A stretch of 64,000 nt of DNA, taken from NCBI GenBank assembly GCA_963721105.1, contig CAVRHY010000011.1:124001-188000 (forward strand), in the 5' to 3' direction. The translations under genes were made by a program, and so were the position numbers. The DNA comes from Thermohalobaculum sp963721105 (GTDB taxonomy: Bacteria; Pseudomonadota; Alphaproteobacteria; Rhodobacterales; Rhodobacteraceae). Positions 1 through 8,854 of the stretch are shown one piece after another. Below the pieces are notes generated by a model that worked only from the letters and a program-made list of their open reading frames with translations, was not told the DNA's origin and made no database searches. Position 1 is the first letter of the stretch, and each line of letters opens with the position of its first letter.

Positions 1-294
1 GCGCATGAACAGGTTGTCGCGCGTCAGCCCGGCATTGTTGACCAGGATGTCCAGCCCGCCCATCGCCTCGGTGGCCTGCTTCGGCAGTGCCTCGACGGCC
101 GCTGCGTCCGACAGGTCGGCCGGCGTGACATGCGCCCGCTCGCCCAGCTCGGCCTTCAGCGCCTCCAGCGCCCCGGCCCGCGTGCCATGCAGCGCGACCG
201 TCGCACCGGCTCCGTGCAGCGTGCGCGCCACCGCCGCGCCGATGCCGCCCGAGGCGCCGGTGACGAGCGCGGTCTTGCCGGTCAGGTCGAACAT
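1..294 (-). CDS. fabG: 3-oxoacyl-ACP reductase FabG (3' part cut by window edge)
   Basis: This is the N-terminal 98 codons of a short-chain dehydrogenase that reduces 3-oxoacyl-ACP with NADPH in type II fatty acid synthesis in the cytoplasm. The protein opens MFDLTGKTALVTGASGGIG, with the Rossmann TGxxxGIG motif near residues 13-19. The NNAG motif is near residue 88, followed by LTRDNLFMR, which is typical of FabG. The catalytic Ser/Tyr/Lys lie beyond the left edge. fabD is about 750 bases upstream on the same strand, the usual fab gene order, although a small gene and a cytochrome c remnant lie between. Other SDRs share the fold; the NNAGLTRDN signature and fabD favour FabG. Confidence 0.88.
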   Translation of the reverse strand, partial: MFDLTGKTALVTGASGGIGAAVARTLHGAGATVALHGTRAGALEALKAELGERAHVTPADLSDAAAVEALPKQATEAMGGLDILVNNAGLTRDNLFMR

Positions 295-407
295 GCGAAC
301 TCTCCTCGTGTGGTCCTGCCCGATGCGGGCCGAAGAGCCTTAGCCGCTCGGGCTGCGTCCGTCACCCGCCGGAATGGTCGCCGGGCGGCTCCTCGGCCAG
401 CTTCCTC

Positions 408-630
408 TTGAAGAACGACGGCCAGTTCCCGTTCTCCGATCTCTATTCGATGATCGACGGGCGCGGTAAGACGGCGCGCGCTCACGGCGGCGAGGGAATG
501 CCGGTCTGGGGCAACTACTTCTCGCGCAAGGCCATGGCGGAGGCAGGTGTCGGACGGCGCCAGCGAGCAGATCGTCCGGGGACGCATCCTGTCGATCGTC
601 TACTTCCTGCAGTCGATCAAGGAACGCTGA
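408..630 (+). pseudogene. C-terminal remnant of a c-type cytochrome
   Basis: The reading frame from 408 gives KNDGQFPFSDLYSMIDGR and then HGGEGMPVWGNYF, a typical C-terminal block of small class I cytochromes c in which the Met of MPVWG is the distal haem ligand. After about position 545 the match moves by one base to SEQIVRGRILSIVYFLQSIK, ending at TGA 628-630. I find no CxxCH haem-attachment motif in any frame upstream before fabG. The gene therefore lacks its N-terminal half and is also frame-broken. The frame break may be a base-call error like others in the window, but the missing haem site suggests genuine decay. It lies opposite in strand between the fabG and fabD group members. Confidence 0.6.
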
Positions 631-789
631 GGCGCGCTGTCGGGCGCGTCGTCTCACGGCCGCGCCCGGCAGCGCCGCGCCCGTTCTTTGGGTCGGGGGT
701 GGGGACGTCCTGGCCGGGCCTGCCGACCGCCTTCGGAGGCAGGGCGGGCACACCGCGTCTCGCCGCCCTCCGATTCGGGCAGTTCCCTG

Positions 790-1024
790 TCAGTCCTTGA
801 CCAGCCGCACAGTGCCCGGGTTCAGCCGAACGACGTTCGTAAATCTTCCGGATCAGCACCGCCACATTGGTGCGGGGGATGATCACCACGCTGTCCTCGT
901 CCTCGTATTCGTCGCGCTGCTGCCGGATGACAAGGTCGCCGTCGATATTCAGGTAGACCGCGACCGAGGCACTCGACTGAAAGACGAGTTCATCCGTGCT
1001 GTTCGACCAATCAAAATCCGCCAC
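790..1024 (-). CDS. Conserved small hypothetical protein, one frame break
   Basis: The reading frame starts with MADFDWSNSTDELVF and holds an acidic centre (DEYEDEDSVVIIP) flanked by beta-strand-like stretches (VAVYLNIDGDLVIRQQ). Without correction it runs into low-quality Arg/Pro-rich sequence. Dropping one base near 843 joins VAVLIRK to FTNVVRLNPGTVRLVKD and a TGA stop at 790-792, giving 77 residues. I know of no function. Its position just downstream of fabD on the same strand suggests co-transcription. The corrected end is my inference from codon usage. Confidence 0.55.
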
Positions 1025-1048
1025 CGACTTCTCCTCGGCCGGGATTTG

Positions 1049-1987
1049 CTACCCAGCAATTAGCTCCGCCAGCCTCTTCACGTCCTCTGGTCCATTGACG
1101 GAAACGGCCGAGACCCCCTTTTCGATCCGTTTTGCCATGCCGGAGAGCGCCTTGCCGGCGCCGATCTCGACGAATTCGGTCACGCCCTGCGCCGCCATCC
1201 AGGCAACGCTCTCGCGCCAGCGCACGGTGCCGGTGACCTGTTCGACCAGCAGCCGCTTGATCTCGGCCGGGTCCGTCACCGCCTCGGCGCGCACGTTCGC
1301 GACCAGCGGCACGGCAGGCGCGGCCAGCGCCACCTCGGCCAGCGCCTCGCGCATCCGCTCGGCGGCAGGCGCCATCAGCGCGCAGTGGAAGGGCGCCGAG
1401 ACCGGCAGCATCAGCGCGCGCTTCGCCCCCTTCGCCTTGGCCAGCTCGGCCGCCCGTTCGACGGCCGCCCTGGTGCCCGAGACGACGACCTGCGCCGGGT
1501 CGTTGTCGTTCGCCGCCTGGCAGATTTCGCCCTGCGCGGCCTCCGCCGCGATCGCGGCGACGGCGCCGAACTCCAGCCCCAGGACGGCGGCCATCGCGCC
1601 GGTGCCCACGGGCGTCGCCTCCTGCATGGCGCGGCCGCGGATGCGCAGCAGGCGCGCCGCGTCGGCCAGCGACAGCGACCCCGCGGCGCAGAGCGCCGAG
1701 TACTCGCCCAGCGAGTGACCGGCGACGAAGGCCGCGGCCGCGATGGTCACGCCCTCGGCCTCCAGCGCCGCCATCGCCGCCATCGAGGTCGCCATCAGCG
1801 CCGGCTGGGCGTTCGCCGTCAGCGTCAGCTCGTCCTGCGGTCCCTCGCGGATCAGCCGCGACAGCGACTCGCCCAGCGCCTCGTCGACCGCCTCGAAGAC
1901 CCGGCGCGCGGCGGGATAGGCCTCGGCCAGCTCGGCCCCCATGCCGACCGCCTGCGCGCCCTGGCCGGGGAAGGTGAACGCCCGCAT
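1049..1987 (-). CDS. fabD: Malonyl-CoA:ACP transacylase FabD
   Basis: FabD moves the malonyl group from CoA to acyl carrier protein and so supplies the extender for fatty acid elongation. The 312-residue length matches the family. The N-terminus reads FPGQGAQAVGMG, the conserved first loop. GHSLGEYSAL near residue 90 holds the nucleophilic serine. PVSAPFHCALM near residue 200 carries the catalytic histidine, and VEIGAGKALSGM near the end is also typical. The ATG at 1985-1987 is the first start matching family N-termini. fabG follows on the same strand, so the two probably share a transcript. The frame is intact. Confidence 0.96.
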   Translation of the reverse strand: MRAFTFPGQGAQAVGMGAELAEAYPAARRVFEAVDEALGESLSRLIREGPQDELTLTANAQPALMATSMAAMAALEAEGVTIAAAAFVAGHSLGEYSALCAAGSLSLADAARLLRIRGRAMQEATPVGTGAMAAVLGLEFGAVAAIAAEAAQGEICQAANDNDPAQVVVSGTRAAVERAAELAKAKGAKRALMLPVSAPFHCALMAPAAERMREALAEVALAAPAVPLVANVRAEAVTDPAEIKRLLVEQVTGTVRWRESVAWMAAQGVTEFVEIGAGKALSGMAKRIEKGVSAVSVNGPEDVKRLAELIAG

Positions 1988-2087
1988 ATGTCTCCTCCCT
2001 CGCTTTGGCCGGAAGACGACTCCCCCCGGCGATGAATGTCAAGGCATGGCCCCTTGCATCCCCGGCTGCTAAACACAGGTGAAGAAA

Positions 2088-2936
2088 ATGGGGAGCGAGA
2101 TGCCCGACGATTCCGCTGCCAGCACTGCGATCGCCGTGACCGGCTGCTCCGGCCGCATGGGCCGAATGCTGGTGCAGGCGATCGACGAGCGCGACGACTG
2201 CCGGCTGATCGGCGCGACCGAGCGGCCCGGCCACGACTGGATCGGTCGCGACCTCGGCGAGGCGCTGGGCGGCCCGGCGCGCGGCATCGAGGTCACCGAC
2301 GACCCGCTGCCGGTCTTTGCCCGAGCCCACGCGGTGCTGGACTTCACCTCGCCGGCCGCCACCGTGCAGCACGCCGACCTGGCCGCGCAGGCGCGCCTCG
2401 TCCACGTCATCGGCACGACGGGGCTGGAGGGCGAGCATCTCAAACGCTTGTCCGCCGCCGCGCGCCACGCCGTCATCGTGCGCGCCGGCAACATGTCGCT
2501 GGGCGTCAACCTGCTTGTCGGGCTGACGCGCCAGGTGGCCCGCGCGCTGGGCGAGGAGTTCGACATCGAGATCGTCGAGATGCACCACAACCGCAAGGTC
2601 GATGCGCCCTCCGGCACCGCGCTGATGCTGGGCGAGGCCGCGGCCGAGGGGCGCGGCGTCCGGCTGGCCGACGTCGCCGATCGCGGCCGCGACGGCCTGA
2701 CGGGCGCGCGAGAGCCCGGCGCCATCGGCTTCGCCGCGCTGCGCGGCGGCGACGTGGTCGGCGAGCACGACGTCATCTTCGCCGGCGCCGGAGAGCGCGT
2801 CGTTCTGCGCCATGTCGCGACCGACCGGATGATCTTCGCCCGCGGCGCCGTCCACGCGGCGCTCTGGGGCCAGGGCCGCAAGCCCGGCGAGTACGCGATG
2901 GCGGACGTGCTGGGACTCGGGCAGGGGCCGGAGTGA
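2088..2936 (+). CDS. dapB: 4-hydroxy-tetrahydrodipicolinate reductase DapB
   Basis: DapB reduces 4-hydroxy-tetrahydrodipicolinate with NAD(P)H in lysine and diaminopimelate synthesis. The dinucleotide-binding motif VTGCSGRMGRM lies near the N-terminus, and the family block EMHHNRKVDAPSGTAL contains the catalytic His-His and Lys residues. The length (282 residues) is slightly above the usual 265-275. I chose ATG 2088 because AGGTGAAG lies five bases upstream. GTG 2079 and ATG 2100 are also in frame. The stop overlaps the next gene (GTGA at 2933-2936), so translation is probably coupled. It diverges from fabD, leaving about 100 bases for both promoters. Confidence 0.95.
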   Translation: MGSEMPDDSAASTAIAVTGCSGRMGRMLVQAIDERDDCRLIGATERPGHDWIGRDLGEALGGPARGIEVTDDPLPVFARAHAVLDFTSPAATVQHADLAAQARLVHVIGTTGLEGEHLKRLSAAARHAVIVRAGNMSLGVNLLVGLTRQVARALGEEFDIEIVEMHHNRKVDAPSGTALMLGEAAAEGRGVRLADVADRGRDGLTGAREPGAIGFAALRGGDVVGEHDVIFAGAGERVVLRHVATDRMIFARGAVHAALWGQGRKPGEYAMADVLGLGQGPE

Positions 2937-3403
2937 GCGGGGGACTGCATATCCTCAAGCTCTGCGTCGGCGCGGTCTCGGTCGACGACCTGGCGACATG
3001 GCAGTCCGGCCGCATGGCCGAGCGCCGCGCCGCCGGGCAGGACCCGCGCCCGCGCCACGTCACGCGCATGTGGCCGAAGCGCGCCGACGAGATCCTCGGC
3101 GGTGGCTCGCTCTACTGGGTGATCCAGGGCTGGATCACCGTCCGCCAGGCCATCGAGGGCTTTGACGAGCAGCGCGGCGAGGACGGCATCCGGCGCTGCG
3201 CCATCGTGCTGTCGCCCGAGCTGGTAACCGTCGCCGCCCGGCCGCGCCGGCCCTTCCAGGGGTGGCGCTACCTCGCGGCCGGGGACGCGCCGCCCGACGC
3301 GCCGGGGCAGGGCCAGCCGGGCTTTGCCGAGGCGGCCGACCCGTTCGGCCTGCCGGCCGAGCTGGCGCGGGCGCTCGACGGCTTCGGCGTGGTCGGCCGC
3401 TGA
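2933..3403 (+). CDS. DUF1489 family protein
   Basis: This 156-residue protein opens SGGLHILKLCVGAVSVDDL and contains ADEILGGGSLYWVIQGWI, the signature of DUF1489, a family I know from alphaproteobacteria with no assigned biochemistry. It starts with GTG whose last two bases form part of the dapB stop (GTGA), and its own TGA overlaps the next ATG (TGATG). It therefore sits in the middle of a translationally coupled operon behind dapB. No signal peptide or membrane segment is visible. The family call rests on motif recall. Confidence 0.8.
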   Translation: MSGGLHILKLCVGAVSVDDLATWQSGRMAERRAAGQDPRPRHVTRMWPKRADEILGGGSLYWVIQGWITVRQAIEGFDEQRGEDGIRRCAIVLSPELVTVAARPRRPFQGWRYLAAGDAPPDAPGQGQPGFAEAADPFGLPAELARALDGFGVVGR

Positions 3404-3993
3404 TGCCGGCCGCCGACATGCTGGAGGAGGCGCTCGCCCCTGTGCGCGAGAGCGCCATCTCGGCGCTCTTGACTGCGCAGGCGCGCGCCATCTCGGCCGG
3501 CGCCGAGATCGAGGCAGAGCCGGTGCGCCGCGACCCGGCCGGCAAGGTCAAGCGGCAGGGCCGGCTGGGCCTGCCGAGCCGCGGCGACCTCAGCGTGACG
3601 ATGGACGGCCGCACGCTGATCCAGCGCGTCGAGGCGCGCCGCGTCACCGCCTTCCCGCCGATCGAGGTGCGGACGCGCTCGGGCTTCAACGGGTTCATCG
3701 GCCCGTTCCGCTGGGAGGACGCCGAGATCCGCTTCGAGACGCGCGGCGGCGCCCGGCCGAACTGGGCGCCGGTGCGGCTGTGGTTCCTCGAATGGTTCCA
3801 GCCCCGGCAGACGCGCCTGCAGCCCGAGCTCGGCGGGGTCGTCCACTCGCTGGAGGGCCCCGAGGACCGCGGCGGCAGCTGGCAGATCCATCTGGACTTC
3901 GGCTCGGCGCCGATCGCCGCCGTCGCCGCCCTGATCGAGTCCGCCGCCGAGACCGGCTGCGTTGGCCTGAAGATCGGCCAGATCACGGTCTAG
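3403..3993 (+). CDS. Hypothetical protein in the dapB operon
   Basis: I do not recognise this 196-residue protein. It starts at the ATG overlapping the stop of the DUF1489 gene (TGATG at 3401-3405). An N-terminal helix (MLEEALAPVRESAISALL) is followed by a basic stretch rich in Arg and Lys, then a mixed alpha/beta body with aromatic residues (WFLEWFQPRQT) and a hydrophobic C-terminal segment (PIAAVAALIESAAETGC). There is no signal peptide or clear transmembrane helix, so it is probably cytoplasmic. The tight overlap with dapB and DUF1489 indicates one operon, but this does not by itself show a role in lysine synthesis. Confidence 0.75.
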   Translation: MPAADMLEEALAPVRESAISALLTAQARAISAGAEIEAEPVRRDPAGKVKRQGRLGLPSRGDLSVTMDGRTLIQRVEARRVTAFPPIEVRTRSGFNGFIGPFRWEDAEIRFETRGGARPNWAPVRLWFLEWFQPRQTRLQPELGGVVHSLEGPEDRGGSWQIHLDFGSAPIAAVAALIESAAETGCVGLKIGQITV

Positions 3994-4200
3994 GGTCGGG
4001 CTCCGCCCTGTCCGACGCGGGGCCCTCGCGGCGGGCCAGGCGCCGGACCCATCATTTCCGCCTTAATTTCTCTCGACCCGACCGTTCCGACAGGCTGGCT
4101 CTGTCGAACAGGTTAATGTATCCTGAAATTCAGAGTGGTTTTTATCCATCTTTTTACCCGAATATTGATCCACAGCATCTGAATAAGGGCATGACATCAA

Positions 4201-5136
4201 GTGTCGGAGATCGACCGCGCGCAAATCTACATAGACCAGTTCTATCGCCGGCAGACGGACCAGCTCGTGTCAATGCGCTGGGCCGTGACGACCGGTGCGC
4301 TGCAGTTTGTCACCGGCATGGCCGAGAAGGAGATCAAGACGCTCGGCGCCTCGCTCTTTTCGGCGTCGTTCTCGATTGCGGTCGCCGCGATCCCGGGTGG
4401 TTTCTTCCTCACCAAGGCGTGGAAGAAGCTGGCCCAGGTCAGGCCGATCTTTGCAGACAATCTCCAGTACGCAGTCGGCGTCGGCATCGACGCCTCGACC
4501 AAGGTCTATGGCGCGATGAGCGACGTCGGCGACCCGCAACTGTTCAGCGCCGCGCTGGTCGCGAACCTGCGGCACCTCTACTCGAAGCTGAACAACGGGA
4601 TCGCGGTGCTCGAGGCCGAGCGCACCGAGGTCGAGCGGCGGCTCGTCCGGTTCGACGAAGCCGGAACTCCGCTCGTCCTCGGCAAGATAAAGTCGATACT
4701 GGGCAGCCTGCCACCCATCATGACGGGGGCGCAGCTCGACTCCCTCGTCACGTATTACGAGTACGATCTGTTTCGGGCGCACTTTAACAAGAACGTCAGG
4801 GTTATTCGTGTCGAGAATACCAAGAGGCCGACCGCTCATGAGATAGCAGGAACCAAAATCAGCTACGGCGTTTCGGGGTTCAACAGCGGGCAGCTGAAAT
4901 ACATCTACGCCCAATTCGGAAACGGCTTGATGGAGGATCAGCTGACGAAGGTCGTCGACGCAGCGGCGGGCGCGTTCAGGAACGCGAAGGACTATAAGGA
5001 CTTCCGCGGGCGCCTAGCCAAGAACGTCAAGGATTTCGACGGCCTGGCCCTCATTCGTGCGCCGATCGATCTTGTCGATCACTGGGGCGCGGCGCTCGCG
5101 GTCGAGAAGATCCACTACCGGCACGAACCGATCTAG
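4201..5136 (+). CDS. Orphan hypothetical protein, lower GC than its neighbours
   Basis: This 311-residue product starts at GTG 4201, because the frame is closed by a TGA at 4192-4194 and no later start fits better. An AAGGG stands upstream. One hydrophobic stretch (FSIAVAAIPGGFFL, around residues 58-71) may be a membrane segment. The rest is helical and charged (VLEAERTEVERRLVRFDEAG). I cannot assign a family. Codon use is more AT-tolerant than in flanking genes, and the 170 bases upstream are distinctly AT-rich, which suggests acquisition by transfer. It converges on the glycosyltransferase gene, with about 56 bases between stops. Confidence 0.7.
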   Translation: MSEIDRAQIYIDQFYRRQTDQLVSMRWAVTTGALQFVTGMAEKEIKTLGASLFSASFSIAVAAIPGGFFLTKAWKKLAQVRPIFADNLQYAVGVGIDASTKVYGAMSDVGDPQLFSAALVANLRHLYSKLNNGIAVLEAERTEVERRLVRFDEAGTPLVLGKIKSILGSLPPIMTGAQLDSLVTYYEYDLFRAHFNKNVRVIRVENTKRPTAHEIAGTKISYGVSGFNSGQLKYIYAQFGNGLMEDQLTKVVDAAAGAFRNAKDYKDFRGRLAKNVKDFDGLALIRAPIDLVDHWGAALAVEKIHYRHEPI

Positions 5137-5192
5137 ACCTAGGCCGCCTTTTGCCCGGCCGCGCCGGTTCGCCTCGCACAGCCAACCCGGCC

Positions 5193-7122
5193 TTAAACGG
5201 TGGCGAGGTCCAGTGGGGACGCAGGCTCGGGCGGCGGATCGGCGGTCGCGCCGAGGCGCGACACGCCGTGCTGGGTCTTGTCCCAGTAATAGGGCGCGGC
5301 GGCCAGCTCGACGATGGCCTTCCAGGCGGCGATGGCGCCCAGCGTCCAGTAGAGCGGCAGCCCGGGCACCCAGGCCAGCAGGCCCGGCTGCGCCGCGGCG
5401 GCGGAGCGCCACGACCGCGCAGGCCAGCATCACCGCCTGGCCTGTCGCCAGCGAGGCGCCAAGCGTCAGCGTCGCCCAGCCGGGCAGCCGGTCGCCGAAG
5501 ACCGACTGGCCCGTCAGCAGCGTCGTCGCCAGCGCCGCCCAGAACAGCGGCATCGCCAGGTAGGTTACGGCCCCGCCCAGGAACAGCACGTTCAGCCCGA
5601 GGAAGCCGACCGGCCCCAGCTCGCGCCACAGCCGCCGGGGTTCCCGCATGTGGCAGAGCCATGTCAGCAGGTAGCCCTTGAGCCAGCGCGAGCGCTGGCG
5701 GATCCACGGCAGCACGCGGCAGTTCGCCTCCTCCTCGGTCGTCGAGCGGATGACCGCCGTGCGCAGGCCACGCCGCGCCAGCCGCATCCCCAGGTCGGCG
5801 TCCTCGGTGACGTTGTGCGCGTCCCAGCCGCCCAGGTCGCGCAGCGCCGAGCGGCGGAAATAGACCGAGGTGCCGCCAAGCGGGATCGGCAGTCCCAGCC
5901 GCTGGAAGCCGCGCAGCAGCACGTCGAACCAGATCGCGTACTCGATCTGGAAGCAGCGGCTGATCCAGTTCTCGCGCGCGTTGAAGTAGGTCAGCTGGCA
6001 CTGGACGCAGGCGACCTGCGGCGGCGCGCCGCGCAGCGTCTCGGCCACCGCGCGCAGCTGGCCGGGATCGGGCCGGTCCTCGGCGTCGAGGATGCCGACG
6101 ATCTCGCCCTCGCAGAAGTCCAGCGCCAGGTTCATGGCGCGCGGCTTGGTGCGCGGCTCGCCCGGCGGCAGGACCAGCGGGCGGATCCAGCCCGGCAGCC
6201 GGCCGGCATCGGCCACGGCGGCGACGGCGGCGCGCGTCTCGGCGTCGTCGGCTTCCAGCAGCAGCTTCACGTCCATCAGCGCGCGCGGATAGTCGATCCG
6301 CTCCAGCGCCCGGATCAGCGGGCCGAGCATCGCCGCCTCGCGGTAGAGCGGGACCAGCAGCGAGATGCGCGGCAGCCCCCGGCGGTCGGCCAGCGGTACG
6401 GCGCCCTCGGCCGGCGGCGCCGGGCCGTCGCGCTGGCGGCTGGCCAGAAGCGCCGCTGCGCGGGTCAGCGTCGTCGCGCCGTTCAGCGCCAGCAGCAGAA
6501 GGCCGGCGACGGCGAGCGCCGGGCCGGGCGCAAGGATCGTGGCGGCGGCCAGCGTCGCCAGAACCGAAAGCGCCGCCACGCGCGCGTGCCAGAGCGTGCG
6601 GACGCTCAACTCGGCCGGCGTGCGCAGCGCCGCCCGGTCGGCCAGCTCGGGCCCGAAGCGGTCGAGCAGCGCCTGGTCGACGGCCGGGCGCGGGGCGACG
6701 GTGACGAAGGCCATGCCGTGCGCGGGCGCCAGCTCGGCCAGCGCGGCGGCGGCGCCGGCGGGTTCGGACGTCGTCAGCACCTCGATCTTGCCGATGCGCC
6801 GCCAGGGCACGACGGCATGGCGCAGGTAGGTGTCGAGCGACTGCGCGTCGCCGGCGGTCGGCTGCGGCGGCTCGCGCCCCAGGTCGGTGGCGCCCAGGCC
6901 CCACTGCTCGGCCAGCGCGGCGGCGATCTCGCCCGGCGGCGTCCAGCCGCCGGCGGCCAGCACGTCGCCCAGCCGCGCGCCGCTGAGGCGCTGCTCGGCC
7001 AGCGCCCGGTCCAGGTCGACGGCCAGCAGGGCACCCCGGTCGCGCAGGATGCGGCCGAGCTGCGGCACGCCGGCGCGCGCCGGTCCGTGCCGGTGCGCCC
7101 GTGCCTCCGGCGCCGCGCTCAT
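5193..7122 (-). CDS. Membrane glycosyltransferase (family 2, cellulose-synthase-like) with N-terminal MshEN-like domain; one frame break
   Basis: The protein (about 642 residues after correction) has an N-terminal domain of roughly 150 residues resembling the GspE/MshE N-terminal fold (LGDVLAAGGWTPPGEIAAAL), then two hydrophobic segments. A processive beta-glycosyltransferase core follows, with LLEADDAETR, the metal-binding GILDAEDRPDPG, the ED of NVTEDADLGMRLARRG, and QRSRWLKGY (the QxxRW motif). Several C-terminal membrane helices complete it. This order resembles phage N4 adsorption protein NfrB and related exopolysaccharide synthases. One extra base near 5394 shifts the frame; the corrected end reads YYWDKTQHGVSRLG and stops at 5193-5195. 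The sugar donor and product cannot be told from sequence. Confidence 0.85.
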
Positions 7123-7365
7123 CCGGTGCGCTCCGGGGACCGCGGCCCGGAGCGCTCCGTGCAGCGTTCGGGGCGGTGCCCCCTGTTGTGCCCCCGGTCA
7201 CGCAACCGACAGCGCGCGCAGGCCTGCCTGCAGACCTGCGCGCAGGCGGCGCCCGGACACCATGCCTTTGGTCGCGGACTGCCAACCAGTCCCCTCCACC
7301 TGCTGCGATGCAGATTTATTTTGAATTGGCACGGTTAATGCGCGTTAACCGGAGGCCGGCGGCCC

Positions 7366-7867
7366 TCAGCCGGCCAGCCTGGCGGTCTCGGCCCCGGTGG
7401 CGCGGGCCAGACTCGGCCGGCGCGATGGCAAAGACGGCGTCCGGCGCGCCGGCGGCGGCCCAGACGACGGCGTGGGCCATCAGGTCGCGGTCGATCAGGA
7501 TGCGCGGCGCCTCGAGATGGCCGATCGGCGCGACGCCGCCGATGGCGAACCCGGTGCGGGCGCGCACCTCGTCGGCATCGGCACGGTCCAGCGGCTCGCC
7601 GGCGGCCGCCGCGGCGAGCGCCGCGTCGACACGGTTCGCGCCCGAGACCAGCAGCAGCACCAGAGCACCCGAGTCCCGGCCGCGGAAGATCAGCGACTTG
7701 ACGATCTGCCCGACGGCGCAGCCGCAGGCCCGCGCCGCGTCCTCGGCGGTGCGGGTCGAGGCGCCCATGCGCCGGACCTCGATGGCGAGACCCAGCGTGG
7801 CGGCGGCCTGCTCGACGCGACGGACGGACTTGCTCAGGACGGTGCCCCCGGGGCCGGGCAGGCCCAC
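7366..7867 (-). CDS. YbaK/EbsC-family aminoacyl-tRNA deacylase; one frame break
   Basis: Members of this family hydrolyse mischarged aminoacyl-tRNA such as Cys-tRNA(Pro). The core shows CGCAVGQIVKSLIF, a match to the family motif with the key lysine, then LLLVSGANRVD and a glycine-rich FAIGGVAPIGH segment. Near 7411 one extra base moves the frame. The corrected end is PAELARATGAETARLAG with TGA at 7366-7368, for a total of about 166 residues, normal for the family. The start is uncertain: GTG 7865-7867 gives VGLPGPGGTVLSKSVRR, and a start nearer SKSVRR is equally possible. It is transcribed divergently from hupE. Confidence 0.82.
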
Positions 7868-8146
7868 GGCATGGTCTTGACGCGGCGCCGGACGGCGATC
7901 AAGAGCGGCGCGCGGCCGCTCGCGGGGCAGGGCTGGACAGCGCCGCCATTGCTGCGATCCCCGCGCCGCTGTCACGATGACGCGGAGGCGGGTGCCGGCG
8001 GCCCGGCCGGCCGGGCGAACCAGCCACGAAATTCCCAGCCGTGACGCCGGGCGAGGGTTGCCCGCCCCCGTCCGGCGTGCTCTGGGTGGAGAAGACGCAC
8101 GGTGCGGCCCATGCCGGGGCACCGGGTCGACCTTGGAGGAGGGACC

Positions 8147-8710
8147 ATGAAGCGACTTTCGATCACCGCCCTGAGCGTTCTGTTCGCCACGCCGGCGCTT
8201 GCCCATGTCGGGCCGGGCGCGCACGGCTCGCTGACGGCGGGGCTGGCGCATCCGCTGGCTGGCGCCGACCACATGCTGGCCATGCTCGCCGTCGGCCTCT
8301 GGGCGGCGAGCATGGGCGGACGCGCGCTGTGGCTGGTGCCGGCGGCCTTTGTCGGCACCATGCTGGCGGGTTACGGGCTGGCGCTGGCCGGCCTCGCGCT
8401 GCCGGCGGTCGAGCCGGTGGTGCTGGCCTCGACCGTCGTGCTGGGGTTGGCGGTGGCGATGGCGGCCCGCCCCTCGCCGGCGGTCGCGGCGACGCTGGTC
8501 GGCGGCTTCGCGCTGTTTCACGGTCACGCGCACGGCACCGAGCCGGGAGCCAGCGGCGCTCTGGCCTTCGGCGCTGGCTTCGTCGCCGCGACGGCGATGC
8601 TGCACGCGGTGGGCGCCGGGCTGGGCCTGCTGCTGGGCGGGCGGGGCAAGCTGCCCCGGCTGCTGGGCATCGGCGCGGCGCTGGCCGGCGCAACGCTGAT
8701 CGCCGGCTGA
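8147..8710 (+). CDS. HupE/UreJ family membrane protein (possible metal permease)
   Basis: HupE/UreJ proteins are small inner-membrane proteins thought to carry nickel or cobalt; the substrate here is not shown by sequence. The 187-residue protein has a cleavable N-terminal signal (LSVLFATPALA), then the family block HPLAGADHMLAMLAVGLWA near residue 45 with conserved His and Asp. About five further hydrophobic segments and the His-rich FHGHAHG motif follow. GGAGG ends seven bases before the ATG. Cobalamin genes occur about 50 kb away, so a cobalt role is conceivable but not supported locally. Confidence 0.88.
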   Translation: MKRLSITALSVLFATPALAHVGPGAHGSLTAGLAHPLAGADHMLAMLAVGLWAASMGGRALWLVPAAFVGTMLAGYGLALAGLALPAVEPVVLASTVVLGLAVAMAARPSPAVAATLVGGFALFHGHAHGTEPGASGALAFGAGFVAATAMLHAVGAGLGLLLGGRGKLPRLLGIGAALAGATLIAG

Positions 8711-8854
8711 AGCGGCGGGCGCGCCGCTCGGCGGGCGCCATTCTGCACGGTTGACGGCCCAACTGACCGGCAGGCGAGGGCTTCGTGCTCGCCCGCCACC
8801 TGCTTACGCGGCCGGCGGCGATCCGGGCATCGACCCTCAGCGCGCGCCCGGTCG

